64,000 bases of DNA from Nocardia arthritidis NBRC 100137 (lineage in GTDB: Bacteria > Actinomycetota > Actinomycetes > Mycobacteriales > Mycobacteriaceae): assembly GCF_001612765.1 (NCBI RefSeq), contig NZ_BDBB01000037.1:28655-92654 (forward strand), in the 5' to 3' direction. A program made the position numbers and the translations under genes. This document shows, one piece after another, positions 17,655 to 25,335 of the stretch. Positions within the stretch are counted from its first letter, which is position 1. Each line of letters begins with the position of its first letter. Under the pieces are notes generated by a model that worked only from the letters and a program-made list of their open reading frames with translations, searched no databases and had not been told where the DNA came from.

Positions 17655-18538
17655 CGAGTCCGGACGACGGCGATCCCGAGGCCGTCGAGCACCTCGACGC
17701 GACGGCGGCGAATGCCGGGCCATCGCAGGAGATCGCCCGGCGGCCGGCTTCGGACATCGCTCGCACCGACGAATTACCAAGACGGGTCACGGTTCCCGTG
17801 GCCACCGTGCGTGCCGCGACGGGCGTGGCACGGGTCGCGTGGACCGCCGTCACCGGGGTGACCTCCTGGGGAGTCGGCACCGCGGTCGACGTCACCTCGA
17901 CCGTCGTGCGGCGCAGCATCGAGGGGGCGCCGCCGCGAGAAGTGCTGGCCGAGGCGGAGTCCGAAGTCCGTGACGCGATGCGCAAAGCGCTCGGCCTGAC
18001 CGCGGCCGCGCAACCGCCGGCGCAGGACGCCGTACCGACGCTGCGCGAGCAGGGCGCCGCGCTGCTGCGGTTGTCGGCGAGCCCGCACGGCGAGGACGAC
18101 AACCATCCGGCCTTCGCGGGCATGCTCGCCGAGCTGACTCCCGACGAGGCGCGCATCCTGCGTTTCCTGCATCTGGACGGGCCGCAGCCCTCGATCGACA
18201 TCCGCACCGGACGCCCGCGCGCGCTCGGCTCCGAACGCCTCGGCTCGATGCTCACCCTGATCGGCGAGCACGCCGGCCTGCGCTTCCCCAACCGGATCCA
18301 GCAGTACCTGACCAACCTGCGCAGACTGGGACTTGTCGAGCACGCGCGCGAGCCGGTCGGCAATCCGAACCGGTATCAGCTGCTGGAGGCGCAGTCACCG
18401 GTGCGGGAGATGCTGAAGCGGTCCGGCTTCGGCACCAAGGTGATCTACCGCAGCGTGGTGCTGACCGACTTCGGCGCGGATTTCGTGCGCACCTGCCTGC
18501 CCGTGGTGGTGCAGGACGGACGCGCCTCGGGGCACTAG
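17645..18538 (+). CDS. Abi-alpha/DUF4393-like protein, copy 2
   Basis: A 297-residue paralogue of the product at 15260. Shared blocks include LTPDEARILRFLHLDGPQPS, DIRTGRPRALGSE, YLTNLRRLGLVEH and LTDFGADFVRTCLP, while the N-terminal 60 residues differ. Its ATG lies inside the end of the DUF445 gene, so the membrane protein and this protein are probably made together. The 3' end overlaps the convergent tetR gene by four bases. Whether it acts in phage defence, as the family name suggests, or in the cell envelope cannot be told from sequence. Confidence 0.65.
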   Translation: MAVASPDDGDPEAVEHLDATAANAGPSQEIARRPASDIARTDELPRRVTVPVATVRAATGVARVAWTAVTGVTSWGVGTAVDVTSTVVRRSIEGAPPREVLAEAESEVRDAMRKALGLTAAAQPPAQDAVPTLREQGAALLRLSASPHGEDDNHPAFAGMLAELTPDEARILRFLHLDGPQPSIDIRTGRPRALGSERLGSMLTLIGEHAGLRFPNRIQQYLTNLRRLGLVEHAREPVGNPNRYQLLEAQSPVREMLKRSGFGTKVIYRSVVLTDFGADFVRTCLPVVVQDGRASGH

Positions 18539-19128
18539 GGTTCCCACCCGCGCAGCGCCAGCTCGGCCACCCGCTCCAGTTCGGCCCGGCTCGCGCCGTC
18601 CCGCGCCGCTTGCGACATTCCCTGCATCACCGTGCCGACATAGCGGGCCAGCGTGCGCGCGTCCAGGTGAGGCGACAGCACGCCCGCGTCGATGTCGGCC
18701 TGGATGCGCTCGGCGAACGCGTCGATGTTCCGATTGCGCATGTCGCGCAGGAAATCGGCGATCTCGGCGCTCGTGGTATTGACGCCCGCGCTGATCACCA
18801 GACAGCCGTGCGGGCACTCCGGCCGGGTGTACTCGGCCGCGGCCTCGCGCAGGATGCGCCGGACCGCCGCGTCGGCGGTGCCCTCCTCGGCGAGCGCCCG
18901 CGTGACGAATCCGCCGTAGCGCGCGCCGAATTTCGCGACGACCTCGGCGAACAACGTCTTCTTGTCCCCGAACGCCGCGTACAGGCTGGGCGCACCGATA
19001 CCCATCGCCGCGGTCAGGTCGCCGATCGAGGTGGCCTCGTACCCGCGTTCCCAGAACAGCCGCATGGCCTTCTCCAGCGCCGCGTCCCGGTCGAAGGATC
19101 GGGGCCGTCCACGGGTCGTGGTACTCAT
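18535..19128 (-). CDS. TetR-family repressor of the adjacent SDR
   Basis: A 197-residue TetR regulator of the AcrR/TetR_C_16-like type. The helix-turn-helix is TSIGDLTAAMGIGAPSLYAAFGDKKTLF, and PECPHGCLVISAGV is a motif common in regulators of oxidoreductase genes. It is divergent from the SDR at 19205. The 76-base gap contains two copies of a TAGCGGTCACTA site in inverted orientation, which strongly suggests that it represses itself and the SDR. Confidence 0.88.
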   Translation of the reverse strand: MSTTTRGRPRSFDRDAALEKAMRLFWERGYEATSIGDLTAAMGIGAPSLYAAFGDKKTLFAEVVAKFGARYGGFVTRALAEEGTADAAVRRILREAAAEYTRPECPHGCLVISAGVNTTSAEIADFLRDMRNRNIDAFAERIQADIDAGVLSPHLDARTLARYVGTVMQGMSQAARDGASRAELERVAELALRGWEP

Positions 19129-19140
19129 GCCGCCATTCTA

Positions 19141-19188
19141 TAGCGGTCACTAGATAATGTGGTACCTTTCTTTCTGTAGTGACCGCTA
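19141..19188. promoter_or_regulatory. paired TetR operators TAGCGGTCACTA / TAGTGACCGCTA
   Basis: The 12-base arms at 19141-19152 and 19177-19188 are exact reverse complements. Each arm is also roughly self-complementary (AGYGRYCRCT), so each can bind one dimer. They flank the likely promoter (19153-19176), an unusually A+T-rich stretch for this genome. Confidence 0.78.
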
Positions 19189-19204
19189 GAGAAAGGAGCC
19201 TGCG

Positions 19205-19957
19205 ATGGGCGCACTGACGGGCAAGACGGCACTGGTGACCGGGAGCAGCCGGGGTATCGGCCGGGCGATAGCCGAACGACTGGCTCGCGACGGCGCACGG
19301 GTGGCGGTTCACTACAACAGCGATGAGCAGGCGGCGAAGGCGACCGTGGCCGCGATCGAGGCATCGGGCGGCGCGGCGTTCGCGATTCGCGCCGGACTGG
19401 GCGTTCCCGGTGACGCAGAGGCACTGTGGGCGGCCTTCGACGCGCATGCCGACGGCCTGGACATCCTGGTGAACAACGCGGGCACCGACGGCGTCCGGGA
19501 GCCGATCGGCGGAACCGACGAAGCGGCGTTCGACCGGGTCTTCGCGGTCAACGCCAAGGCACCCTTCTTCATCACCCGTCTCGGCCTGGATCGGTTGCGG
19601 CCGGGCGGGCGGATCGTCAACATCTCCACCGGCCTGACCCACGGCGCGTACATGCCGCAGCTGATCGCCTACACCATGACCAAGGGCGCGATCGACAGTT
19701 TCACCAGCGTGCTCGCCAAGGAGGTCGGGGCACGCGGCATCACCGTGAACGCGGTGGCGCCGGGCATCATCGATACCGACATGAACGCGAACTGGCTGCG
19801 CAACGCCGAAAGCCAGGCGGCGGTGGCGGCGATGTCCCCGCTGCAACGAGTGGGGCAGCCCGCCGACGTGGCCGACGTGGTCGGGTTCCTCGCCTCCGAC
19901 GAGGCGCGCTGGGTGACCGGCCAGTGGATCGACGCCACCGGCGGCGGACTGCTGTAA
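19205..19957 (+). CDS. SDR-family NAD(P)-dependent oxidoreductase
   Basis: A classical short-chain dehydrogenase of 250 residues. The Rossmann motif is TGSSRGIGRA, NNAG follows at LVNNAGTDG, and the YxxxK catalytic pair lies in IAYTMTKGAIDSF with Ser in NISTGLT. The C-terminal segment GQWIDATGGGLL is typical of FabG-like enzymes. GAAAGGAG lies a few bases upstream of the ATG. Its promoter carries the paired operators of the divergent TetR regulator. The substrate, perhaps a quinone or carbonyl compound, is not evident. Confidence 0.88.
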   Translation: MGALTGKTALVTGSSRGIGRAIAERLARDGARVAVHYNSDEQAAKATVAAIEASGGAAFAIRAGLGVPGDAEALWAAFDAHADGLDILVNNAGTDGVREPIGGTDEAAFDRVFAVNAKAPFFITRLGLDRLRPGGRIVNISTGLTHGAYMPQLIAYTMTKGAIDSFTSVLAKEVGARGITVNAVAPGIIDTDMNANWLRNAESQAAVAAMSPLQRVGQPADVADVVGFLASDEARWVTGQWIDATGGGLL

Positions 19958-20047
19958 CGGCCCGGGGATTACCCCGCCGCCGGTTCCTTTTCGCGACGCC
20001 CGCTACGGAACGGCATCGTCCGGCCGCTCCCATTAGGCTTGAGCACC

Positions 20048-20983
20048 GTGCTGTCAGTTGTGCCGAGTCCCGTCACCGTGCGGGCGCCGTCGAAGGTGAA
20101 CCTCCATCTCGGAGTGGGCGACCTGCGTGCCGACGGCTACCACGACCTGACCACGGTGTTCCAAGCACTGTCCCTGAGCGACGATCTGGAGATCTCCCCG
20201 TCGGGTTCGCTGGCCGTCCGGGTCACCGGAGAGGGCGCCGCGGACGTGCCGACCGACCGGACGAATCTGGTCTGGAAGGCGGCTGTCCGGCTCGCGCACC
20301 TCGGCGGCCGCGCTCCCCTGGTGGAAATCGCCATCGCCAAAGGCATTCCGGTAGCCGGAGGCATGGCGGGCGGGAGCGCCGATGCCGCCGCCGCGCTGGT
20401 CGGGCTGAACGAGCTGTGGGACCTGGGATTGTCCAGGGAGGAACTGAGCGCGGTGGCGGCCGAACTCGGCAGCGATGTGCCGTTCGCCCTGCACGGCGGC
20501 ACCGCGCTGGGCACCGGCCGCGGGGAGCGCCTGCTGCCGGTGCTGTCGCGCAATACCTTTCACTGGGTGCTCGCCTTCGCCAAAGGCGGCCTGTCCACGC
20601 CCGCGGTCTTCGCCGAACTCGACCGGTTGCGCGAGCACGGCGACCCGCCTCGGCTCGGCGAGCCGCAGCAGCTGATGCAAGCGCTGGCCTCCGGCGACGC
20701 GCACCAGCTCGCGCCCTTGCTCGGCAACGATCTCCAGGCGGCGGCGGTGTCGCTGAAGCCGGAACTGCGCCGCACGCTGCGGGCTGGCGTCGCGGCGGGC
20801 GCGCTGGCCGGGCTGGTGTCCGGCTCCGGGCCCACGTGCGCGTTCCTCTGCGAGAGCGAGGAATCGGCGATCTCGGTGGCCGCCGAACTGGCGGGCGCGG
20901 GCGTCTGCCGCAGCGTGCGGACGGCCAGTGGACCGGTGCCGGGTGCGCGCATCCTCAGCGCCGACCCGTCCGGGAAGCACTGA
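20048..20983 (+). CDS. ispE: 4-diphosphocytidyl-2-C-methyl-D-erythritol kinase
   Basis: IspE phosphorylates CDP-methylerythritol in the MEP pathway to isoprenoids. The 311-residue GHMP kinase has APSKVNLHLGVGDLRADGYH at the N-terminus, the ATP-binding PVAGGMAGGSADAAAAL motif, and VSGSGPTCAFL near the C-terminus. GTG 20048 is preferred; TTG 20039 in the same frame is too close to the nearest purine-rich stretch. In M. tuberculosis ispE follows ksgA directly; here it is about 3.4 kb away, on the other side of an ABC-F gene and in opposite orientation. Confidence 0.92.
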   Translation: MLSVVPSPVTVRAPSKVNLHLGVGDLRADGYHDLTTVFQALSLSDDLEISPSGSLAVRVTGEGAADVPTDRTNLVWKAAVRLAHLGGRAPLVEIAIAKGIPVAGGMAGGSADAAAALVGLNELWDLGLSREELSAVAAELGSDVPFALHGGTALGTGRGERLLPVLSRNTFHWVLAFAKGGLSTPAVFAELDRLREHGDPPRLGEPQQLMQALASGDAHQLAPLLGNDLQAAAVSLKPELRRTLRAGVAAGALAGLVSGSGPTCAFLCESEESAISVAAELAGAGVCRSVRTASGPVPGARILSADPSGKH

Positions 20984-21092
20984 CCGGCAGCGCTTCGCCG
21001 ATAAACGAGGGCGACCGGCAGCGCCGCGAGGACAACCGCGCCCGGCGCGACGGAGGCATCCAGTCCTCGGCGGCGGCACGAATGCGCGTTGC

Positions 21093-21941
21093 TCAGGGCA
21101 GCGCGTCGGCGAGCCGATCGACCTGATCGGCATCGCGCCCGTAGCAGTAGAACATCACCTCGTCCGCGCCCAGATCGCCGAATTCGGCGATGGTGGCGCG
21201 GATCTGCGCGGGCGTGGTGAGCAACCCGGCGAGGATGCCCTCGGTGTAATCGCTGAACCCGTAGTAGGCGCCCATCGACGCGCGGGCGTCCTCGATGACG
21301 TGATCCGGGCCGAGGGCCACGTTGACCTGGGCGACGATCCTCGGCTCACCCGATCGGCCGTGGTCGCTCCAGGAACGGCGCACGGTGTCGAAGAGGTTGC
21401 CCGCCCAGGAGGGCGGCGCGGCGGCGAGGAATCCGCCGCCCCACCGCCCGACGCGTTCGAGCGCGGCGGGCCGGAAACCACCGAACAGGATTTCGGGCCC
21501 TTCCGGGCGCAGCGGCGCGGGGCCGATCGGCCCGCACTCGTCGCTGTACGCCTCCCCCGCCCACAGGCGGCGCAGAAGCGCGAGTTGCTCGTCGAGGCGG
21601 CGGCCGCGGGTGCGCAGGTCGGTGCCCGAGGCGAGGTGGTCGTCCGCGCGGCCGCCGACACCGAGGCCGAGCACCAGCCGTCCGCCGGTCATCCGGTCGA
21701 GCGTGGCGGCCTGCTTGGCGAGCAGCACCGGATCGCGCAGCGGCGCGAGCAGCACCTCGGTCTGCACCTTCACGCGGCTCGTCGCGCCGGCGATCGTGGC
21801 CAGCGCGATCAGCGGTTCGGGGTTGTCGTAGACCAGCCGGTCGAGCAGGCCGAGGGTGCGGAACGGGCCCGCGTCGGCGCGCCGGGCCCAGTCGAGCAGG
21901 GCGGTGGGATCGGAAATGGGCAGGCCGAGGCCGACGTGCAT
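21093..21941 (-). CDS. LLM-class (luciferase-like) flavin oxidoreductase
   Basis: A 282-residue TIM-barrel protein of the luciferase-like monooxygenase family, using F420 or FMN. Recognisable parts are MHVGLGLPISDP, VLLAPLRDPVLLAKQAATLD, the GGRLVLGLGVGGRADD motif and a C-terminal EFGDLGADEVMFYC segment. The substrate is unknown. Its leader contains a nested hairpin (21970-22017), and two TetR-type palindromes lie further upstream. It is divergent from the ABC-F gene. Confidence 0.82.
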   Translation of the reverse strand: MHVGLGLPISDPTALLDWARRADAGPFRTLGLLDRLVYDNPEPLIALATIAGATSRVKVQTEVLLAPLRDPVLLAKQAATLDRMTGGRLVLGLGVGGRADDHLASGTDLRTRGRRLDEQLALLRRLWAGEAYSDECGPIGPAPLRPEGPEILFGGFRPAALERVGRWGGGFLAAAPPSWAGNLFDTVRRSWSDHGRSGEPRIVAQVNVALGPDHVIEDARASMGAYYGFSDYTEGILAGLLTTPAQIRATIAEFGDLGADEVMFYCYGRDADQVDRLADALP

Positions 21942-22233
21942 GGAATTCCTCCAGAAGAGCGATGCGGAATGGGACGGGTGCCGCCCGCCGACACCTCGAG
22001 GCGAGGTGGGCGTCCCACTCTGCGGCTGTACTTCTGGGGAACGCCGGATCGGTTACATGGAACGAACAGTGTTCGTTCGCCGATCAATCTAAACGAACAT
22101 CGTTCGTCCCGCAAGCTCTCTCGCTGCTCGCCGGGCGAACGGACGCCCCGCCCCGGTCGGTACGCTGGCCCGGGGCCCACGACCGCGACAGGCAGGTCTC
22201 ATCGGACCGCCCCCGCAAGACACGGAAGGATCC
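21942..22233. promoter_or_regulatory. divergent region with two ACGAACnnnGTTCGT operators
   Basis: GAACGAACAGTGTTCGTTC at 22060-22078 is a perfect 19-base palindrome. ACGAACATCGTTCGT at 22093-22107 repeats its core, ACGAAC-3-GTTCGT. No regulator gene is adjacent, so the binding protein, probably TetR-like, is encoded elsewhere. Nearer the LLM gene, TGGGACG (21970-21976) pairs with CGTCCCA (22011-22017) around an inner CACCTC/GAGGTG stem. Confidence 0.68.
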
Positions 22234-24036
22234 ATGTCCAACCTGATCAATCTCGAACAGGTCCACAAGAGCTTCGGGATCAAGCCGCTGCTGGACAACG
22301 TCTCGCTCGGCGTGCACGCGGGCGAACGGATCGGAGTCGTCGGCCTCAACGGCGGCGGCAAGACCACCCTGCTCGAGGTGCTCACCGGTATCGAGGAACC
22401 GGACAGCGGCCGGGTCAGCCGCCTCGGCGGCCTGCGCATGGCGGTGGTGACCCAGCGCGGCGTGCTGCCCCCGGGGGCGACGGTCGGTTCGGTGGTGCTG
22501 GCCGGGCTGGCCGACGACGCCATGACCGACGAGGTCGCCGAACACGAGTGGGCCGCCGACCCGCGCATCCGCTCGGTGATGGAAGGCATCGGCATCGCCG
22601 ATCTCGGCTTGGACACCTCGGTGGACAATCTCTCCGGCGGCGAGCGCCGCCGGGTCGCGCTCGCCGCCGCGCTGGTGCGCGAACTCGACCTGCTGGTGCT
22701 CGACGAGCCGACCAACCACCTGGACGTGGAGGGCGTGCAGTGGCTGGCCGCGCATCTGCTCGGCCGCCGCAGCGCGCTCGTCGTGGTGACCCACGACCGC
22801 TGGTTCCTCGACACCGTCGCCACCAATACCTGGGAGGTGGTCGGCGGGAAGGTCGAGAGCTACGAGGGCGGTTACGGCGATTGGATCTTCGCCCGCGCCG
22901 AGCGCGCCCGCCAGGCGGACGCGTCCGAGGCCCGGCGGCGCAATCTGGCCCGCAAGGAATTGGCCTGGCTGCGGCGCGGCCCGCAAGCGCGCACCTCCAA
23001 GCCACGCTATCGGGTCGAGGCCGCCGAGGCCCTGATCGCCGACGTGCCGCCGCCGCGCGACAGCGTCTCGCTGGCGGCCTTCGCGCGCAAACGCCTCGGC
23101 CGCGTCGTCGTCGAACTGGAGGACGCCACGCTCACCACCCCGGACGGCCGGGAACTGGTGCGTGACCTGACCTGGCGGCTGGCGCCCGGCGAGCGCGTCG
23201 GCCTGGTCGGCGTCAACGGCTCGGGCAAGACGACGTTGCTGCGCGCTTTGGCCGGAGACACCGGCGCGATCTGGGCCGGGGGTAAGCGCGTACAGGGCCA
23301 GACCGTCCAGATCGGCTGGCTGCGCCAGGAACTCGACGACCTGCCCACCGGCCTGCGGGTACTGGAGGCGGTGCAGCAGGTCGCACAGCGAATCATGCTG
23401 GGCGACAAGGAGGTCTCCGCCGGCCAGCTGGCCGAGCGACTCGGCTTCACCCCCGCCCGCCAGCGCACCCCGGTCGGCGACCTGTCCGGCGGCGAGCGGC
23501 GGCGCCTGCAACTGACCCGCATCCTCATGTCCGAGCCGAACGTGCTGCTGCTCGACGAGCCGACCAACGACCTGGACATCGACACCCTGCAACAACTGGA
23601 GGACCTGCTCGACAACTGGGCGGGCACGCTGGTCGTGATCAGCCACGACCGGTATCTCATCGAGCGGATCTGCGACTCGACCTGGGCGCTGTTCGGCGAC
23701 GGCAAGCTCACGAACCTGCCCGGGGGCATCGGGGAGTACCTCACCAGGCGCGCGGCCATCACGGCGAGCCGGAGCCGCGCCGCCGCGCCGGAGGCCAAGC
23801 CCGCCGACGCACCGGCCACCGACTCCGCCACCTACCGCGCGGCCCGCAAGGAACTGACCAGGCTGGAACGCGCCATCGACAAGCTCTCCGAACGCGAGCA
23901 GCGCTTGCACTCGGCGCTCGCCGACGCGGCCACCGAGCCGGACAAGCTGGTCACCTTGGGCGCGGAACTCAAGCAGGTGCTCGCGGAGAAGGAGACGGCC
24001 GAAGAGCGCTGGCTGGAACTGGCCGACGGCGTGTGA
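22234..24036 (+). CDS. ABC-F family ATPase (Uup-like)
   Basis: A 600-residue soluble protein with two ATP-binding cassettes and no membrane domain. Cassette 1 has GLNGGGKTTL, LSGGERRRVAL and LLVLDEPTNHLD; cassette 2 has GVNGSGKTTL, LSGGERRRLQL and LLLDEPTNDLD; a linker of about 80 residues lies between them. The C-terminal 80 residues form a charged coiled coil, as in Uup. ABC-F proteins act on ribosomes, in translation control or antibiotic protection; this one looks like a housekeeping Uup/EttA-type factor rather than a resistance protein. Confidence 0.88.
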   Translation: MSNLINLEQVHKSFGIKPLLDNVSLGVHAGERIGVVGLNGGGKTTLLEVLTGIEEPDSGRVSRLGGLRMAVVTQRGVLPPGATVGSVVLAGLADDAMTDEVAEHEWAADPRIRSVMEGIGIADLGLDTSVDNLSGGERRRVALAAALVRELDLLVLDEPTNHLDVEGVQWLAAHLLGRRSALVVVTHDRWFLDTVATNTWEVVGGKVESYEGGYGDWIFARAERARQADASEARRRNLARKELAWLRRGPQARTSKPRYRVEAAEALIADVPPPRDSVSLAAFARKRLGRVVVELEDATLTTPDGRELVRDLTWRLAPGERVGLVGVNGSGKTTLLRALAGDTGAIWAGGKRVQGQTVQIGWLRQELDDLPTGLRVLEAVQQVAQRIMLGDKEVSAGQLAERLGFTPARQRTPVGDLSGGERRRLQLTRILMSEPNVLLLDEPTNDLDIDTLQQLEDLLDNWAGTLVVISHDRYLIERICDSTWALFGDGKLTNLPGGIGEYLTRRAAITASRSRAAAPEAKPADAPATDSATYRAARKELTRLERAIDKLSEREQRLHSALADAATEPDKLVTLGAELKQVLAEKETAEERWLELADGV

Positions 24037-24059
24037 GGCTGCGGCACCCTTGCGGACTA

Positions 24060-24104
24060 ATACCCATAGGGGGTATCTTTCGGAGGCCGGGGTACCCCCC
24101 GGCC
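24060..24104. promoter_or_regulatory. CsoR-type copper operator and hairpin
   Basis: ATACCC (24060-24065) and GGGTAT (24071-24076) form the TACCC-spacer-GGGTA type of palindrome known for CsoR copper sensors. It lies just ahead of the copper chaperone gene. Immediately downstream, GGCCGGGG (24085-24092) and CCCCGGCC (24097-24104) make an 8-bp stem that may end ABC-F transcription or act in the chaperone leader. Confidence 0.6.
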
Positions 24105-24135
24105 GTATGAGAATCTGGATGCGAAGGAGTCGGAC

Positions 24136-24342
24136 ATGCCCACCACCACCTACACCGTCACGGGGATGACCTGCGGGCACTGCGTCAGCTCCGTCAAGAC
24201 CGAGATCGGCAAGATCGACGGCGTGACCAGTGTGGATGTGGATCTCGCCAGCGGCGCCGTCCGCGTCGACAGCACCGCGCCGATCGCCGACGCCGACATC
24301 GTCGCCGCGGTGGACGAAGCGGGCTACGAAGTCGCCGTCTGA
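24136..24342 (+). CDS. CopZ-like heavy-metal-binding chaperone
   Basis: A 68-residue HMA-domain protein with the Cu(I)-binding MTCGHC motif (Cys13, Cys16) and a ferredoxin-like betaalphabeta fold pattern ending in EAGYEVAV. Such proteins carry copper to P-type ATPases in the cytosol. No CopA ATPase or csoR gene is in the window, so it is an isolated copy. AAGGAG lies eight bases upstream of the ATG, and a CsoR-like palindrome further up suggests copper induction. Confidence 0.87.
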   Translation: MPTTTYTVTGMTCGHCVSSVKTEIGKIDGVTSVDVDLASGAVRVDSTAPIADADIVAAVDEAGYEVAV

Positions 24343-24355
24343 TCCGGACGTTTGC

Positions 24356-24395
24356 GTGGCTCCTCGCTCCGGCCGATGCCGGTACGAGGAGCCAC
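24356..24395. terminator. terminator-like hairpin between copZ-like gene and ksgA
   Basis: GTGGCTCCTCG (24356-24366) and CGAGGAGCCAC (24385-24395) are exact reverse complements with an 18-base loop. It sits between two convergent genes and could end both. There is no T tract, as is common in high-G+C genomes. Confidence 0.55.
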
Positions 24396-24411
24396 TGCCC
24401 TGTGCGCAGTA

Positions 24412-25293
24412 CTACGCCTGGGCCGCCAGGCGGACGAAGGCGGCGGTGTCCAGGGTTTCGCCGCGGGCGGCGGGGGCGATGCCCGCGGCGAGCAGCCGAC
24501 GTTCGGCTTCGGCGGGCGAGCCCGCCCAGCCGGCGAGCGCGGCGCGGAGGGTCTTGCGGCGCTGCGCGAACGCGGCGTCGACGACCGCGAACACGCGGCG
24601 GCGATGCTCGGCGTCCATCGGCCATGGGGGCTGGGCGTAGCGGTCGATCCGGACCAGCCCCGACTCGACTCGCGGAACCGGCCAGAACACCTGGGTGCCC
24701 ACCGCCCCCGCACGCCGGACCGTCCCGAAGAAGCCCGCTTTCACACTGGGCACGCCGTAGGTGCGACTGCCGGGATCGGCGGCGAGCCGATCGGCCACTT
24801 CCGCCTGCACCATCACCAAAGCCACTGCGATGCCGGGCAATTCGGCGAGCAGATGCAGCAGTACGGGTACCGCCACGTTGTACGGGAGATTGGCCACCAG
24901 CGCGGTGGGCGCTACAGGCAGATCCGCGGCGGTGACGCGCAGCGCGTCCGCCTCGACCACCGACAGGCGCGCCGCCAGATCCGGCGCCCGGTCCGCGGCC
25001 GTAATCGGAAGGTGGCGCGCCAGCACGGGATCGATTTCGACCGCGACCACCGAGTCCACCACGTCCAGCAGCGCGAGGGTCAACGAACCGAGACCGGGCC
25101 CGACCTCCAGCACCACGTCCCCGCGCCCCACCCCGGCGGCCGCGACGATCCGCCGCACCGTGTTGGCGTCGTGGACGAAGTTCTGCCCGAGTTGCTTGGT
25201 CGGCCGCACCCCCAGCCGCTCGGCGAGCACCCGCACTTCGGCGGGGCCGAGCAGCGCCGCACTTCCACGAGCGGAGATTTCAGGTTCGGACAC
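24412..25293 (-). CDS. ksgA: 16S rRNA adenine-1518/1519 dimethyltransferase
   Basis: KsgA dimethylates two adenines in helix 45 of 16S rRNA. The 293-residue protein has KQLGQNFVHD at the N-terminus, the SAM motif VLEVGPGLGSLTLALL, and the catalytic NLPYNVAVPVL motif. It follows rpfB on the same strand with 42 bases between, as in other mycolic-acid bacteria. Confidence 0.94.
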   Translation of the reverse strand: MSEPEISARGSAALLGPAEVRVLAERLGVRPTKQLGQNFVHDANTVRRIVAAAGVGRGDVVLEVGPGLGSLTLALLDVVDSVVAVEIDPVLARHLPITAADRAPDLAARLSVVEADALRVTAADLPVAPTALVANLPYNVAVPVLLHLLAELPGIAVALVMVQAEVADRLAADPGSRTYGVPSVKAGFFGTVRRAGAVGTQVFWPVPRVESGLVRIDRYAQPPWPMDAEHRRRVFAVVDAAFAQRRKTLRAALAGWAGSPAEAERRLLAAGIAPAARGETLDTAAFVRLAAQA

Positions 25294-25335
25294 CTCGAGA
25301 ATCTATCAACCGCGCCGCGAGGCGTCCGGTGAGCG

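Noticed and set aside
22084..24180. A 698-codon minus-strand open frame
   Set aside because: It is wholly antisense to the ABC-F gene, which has two complete ATP cassettes; the antisense protein is low-complexity.
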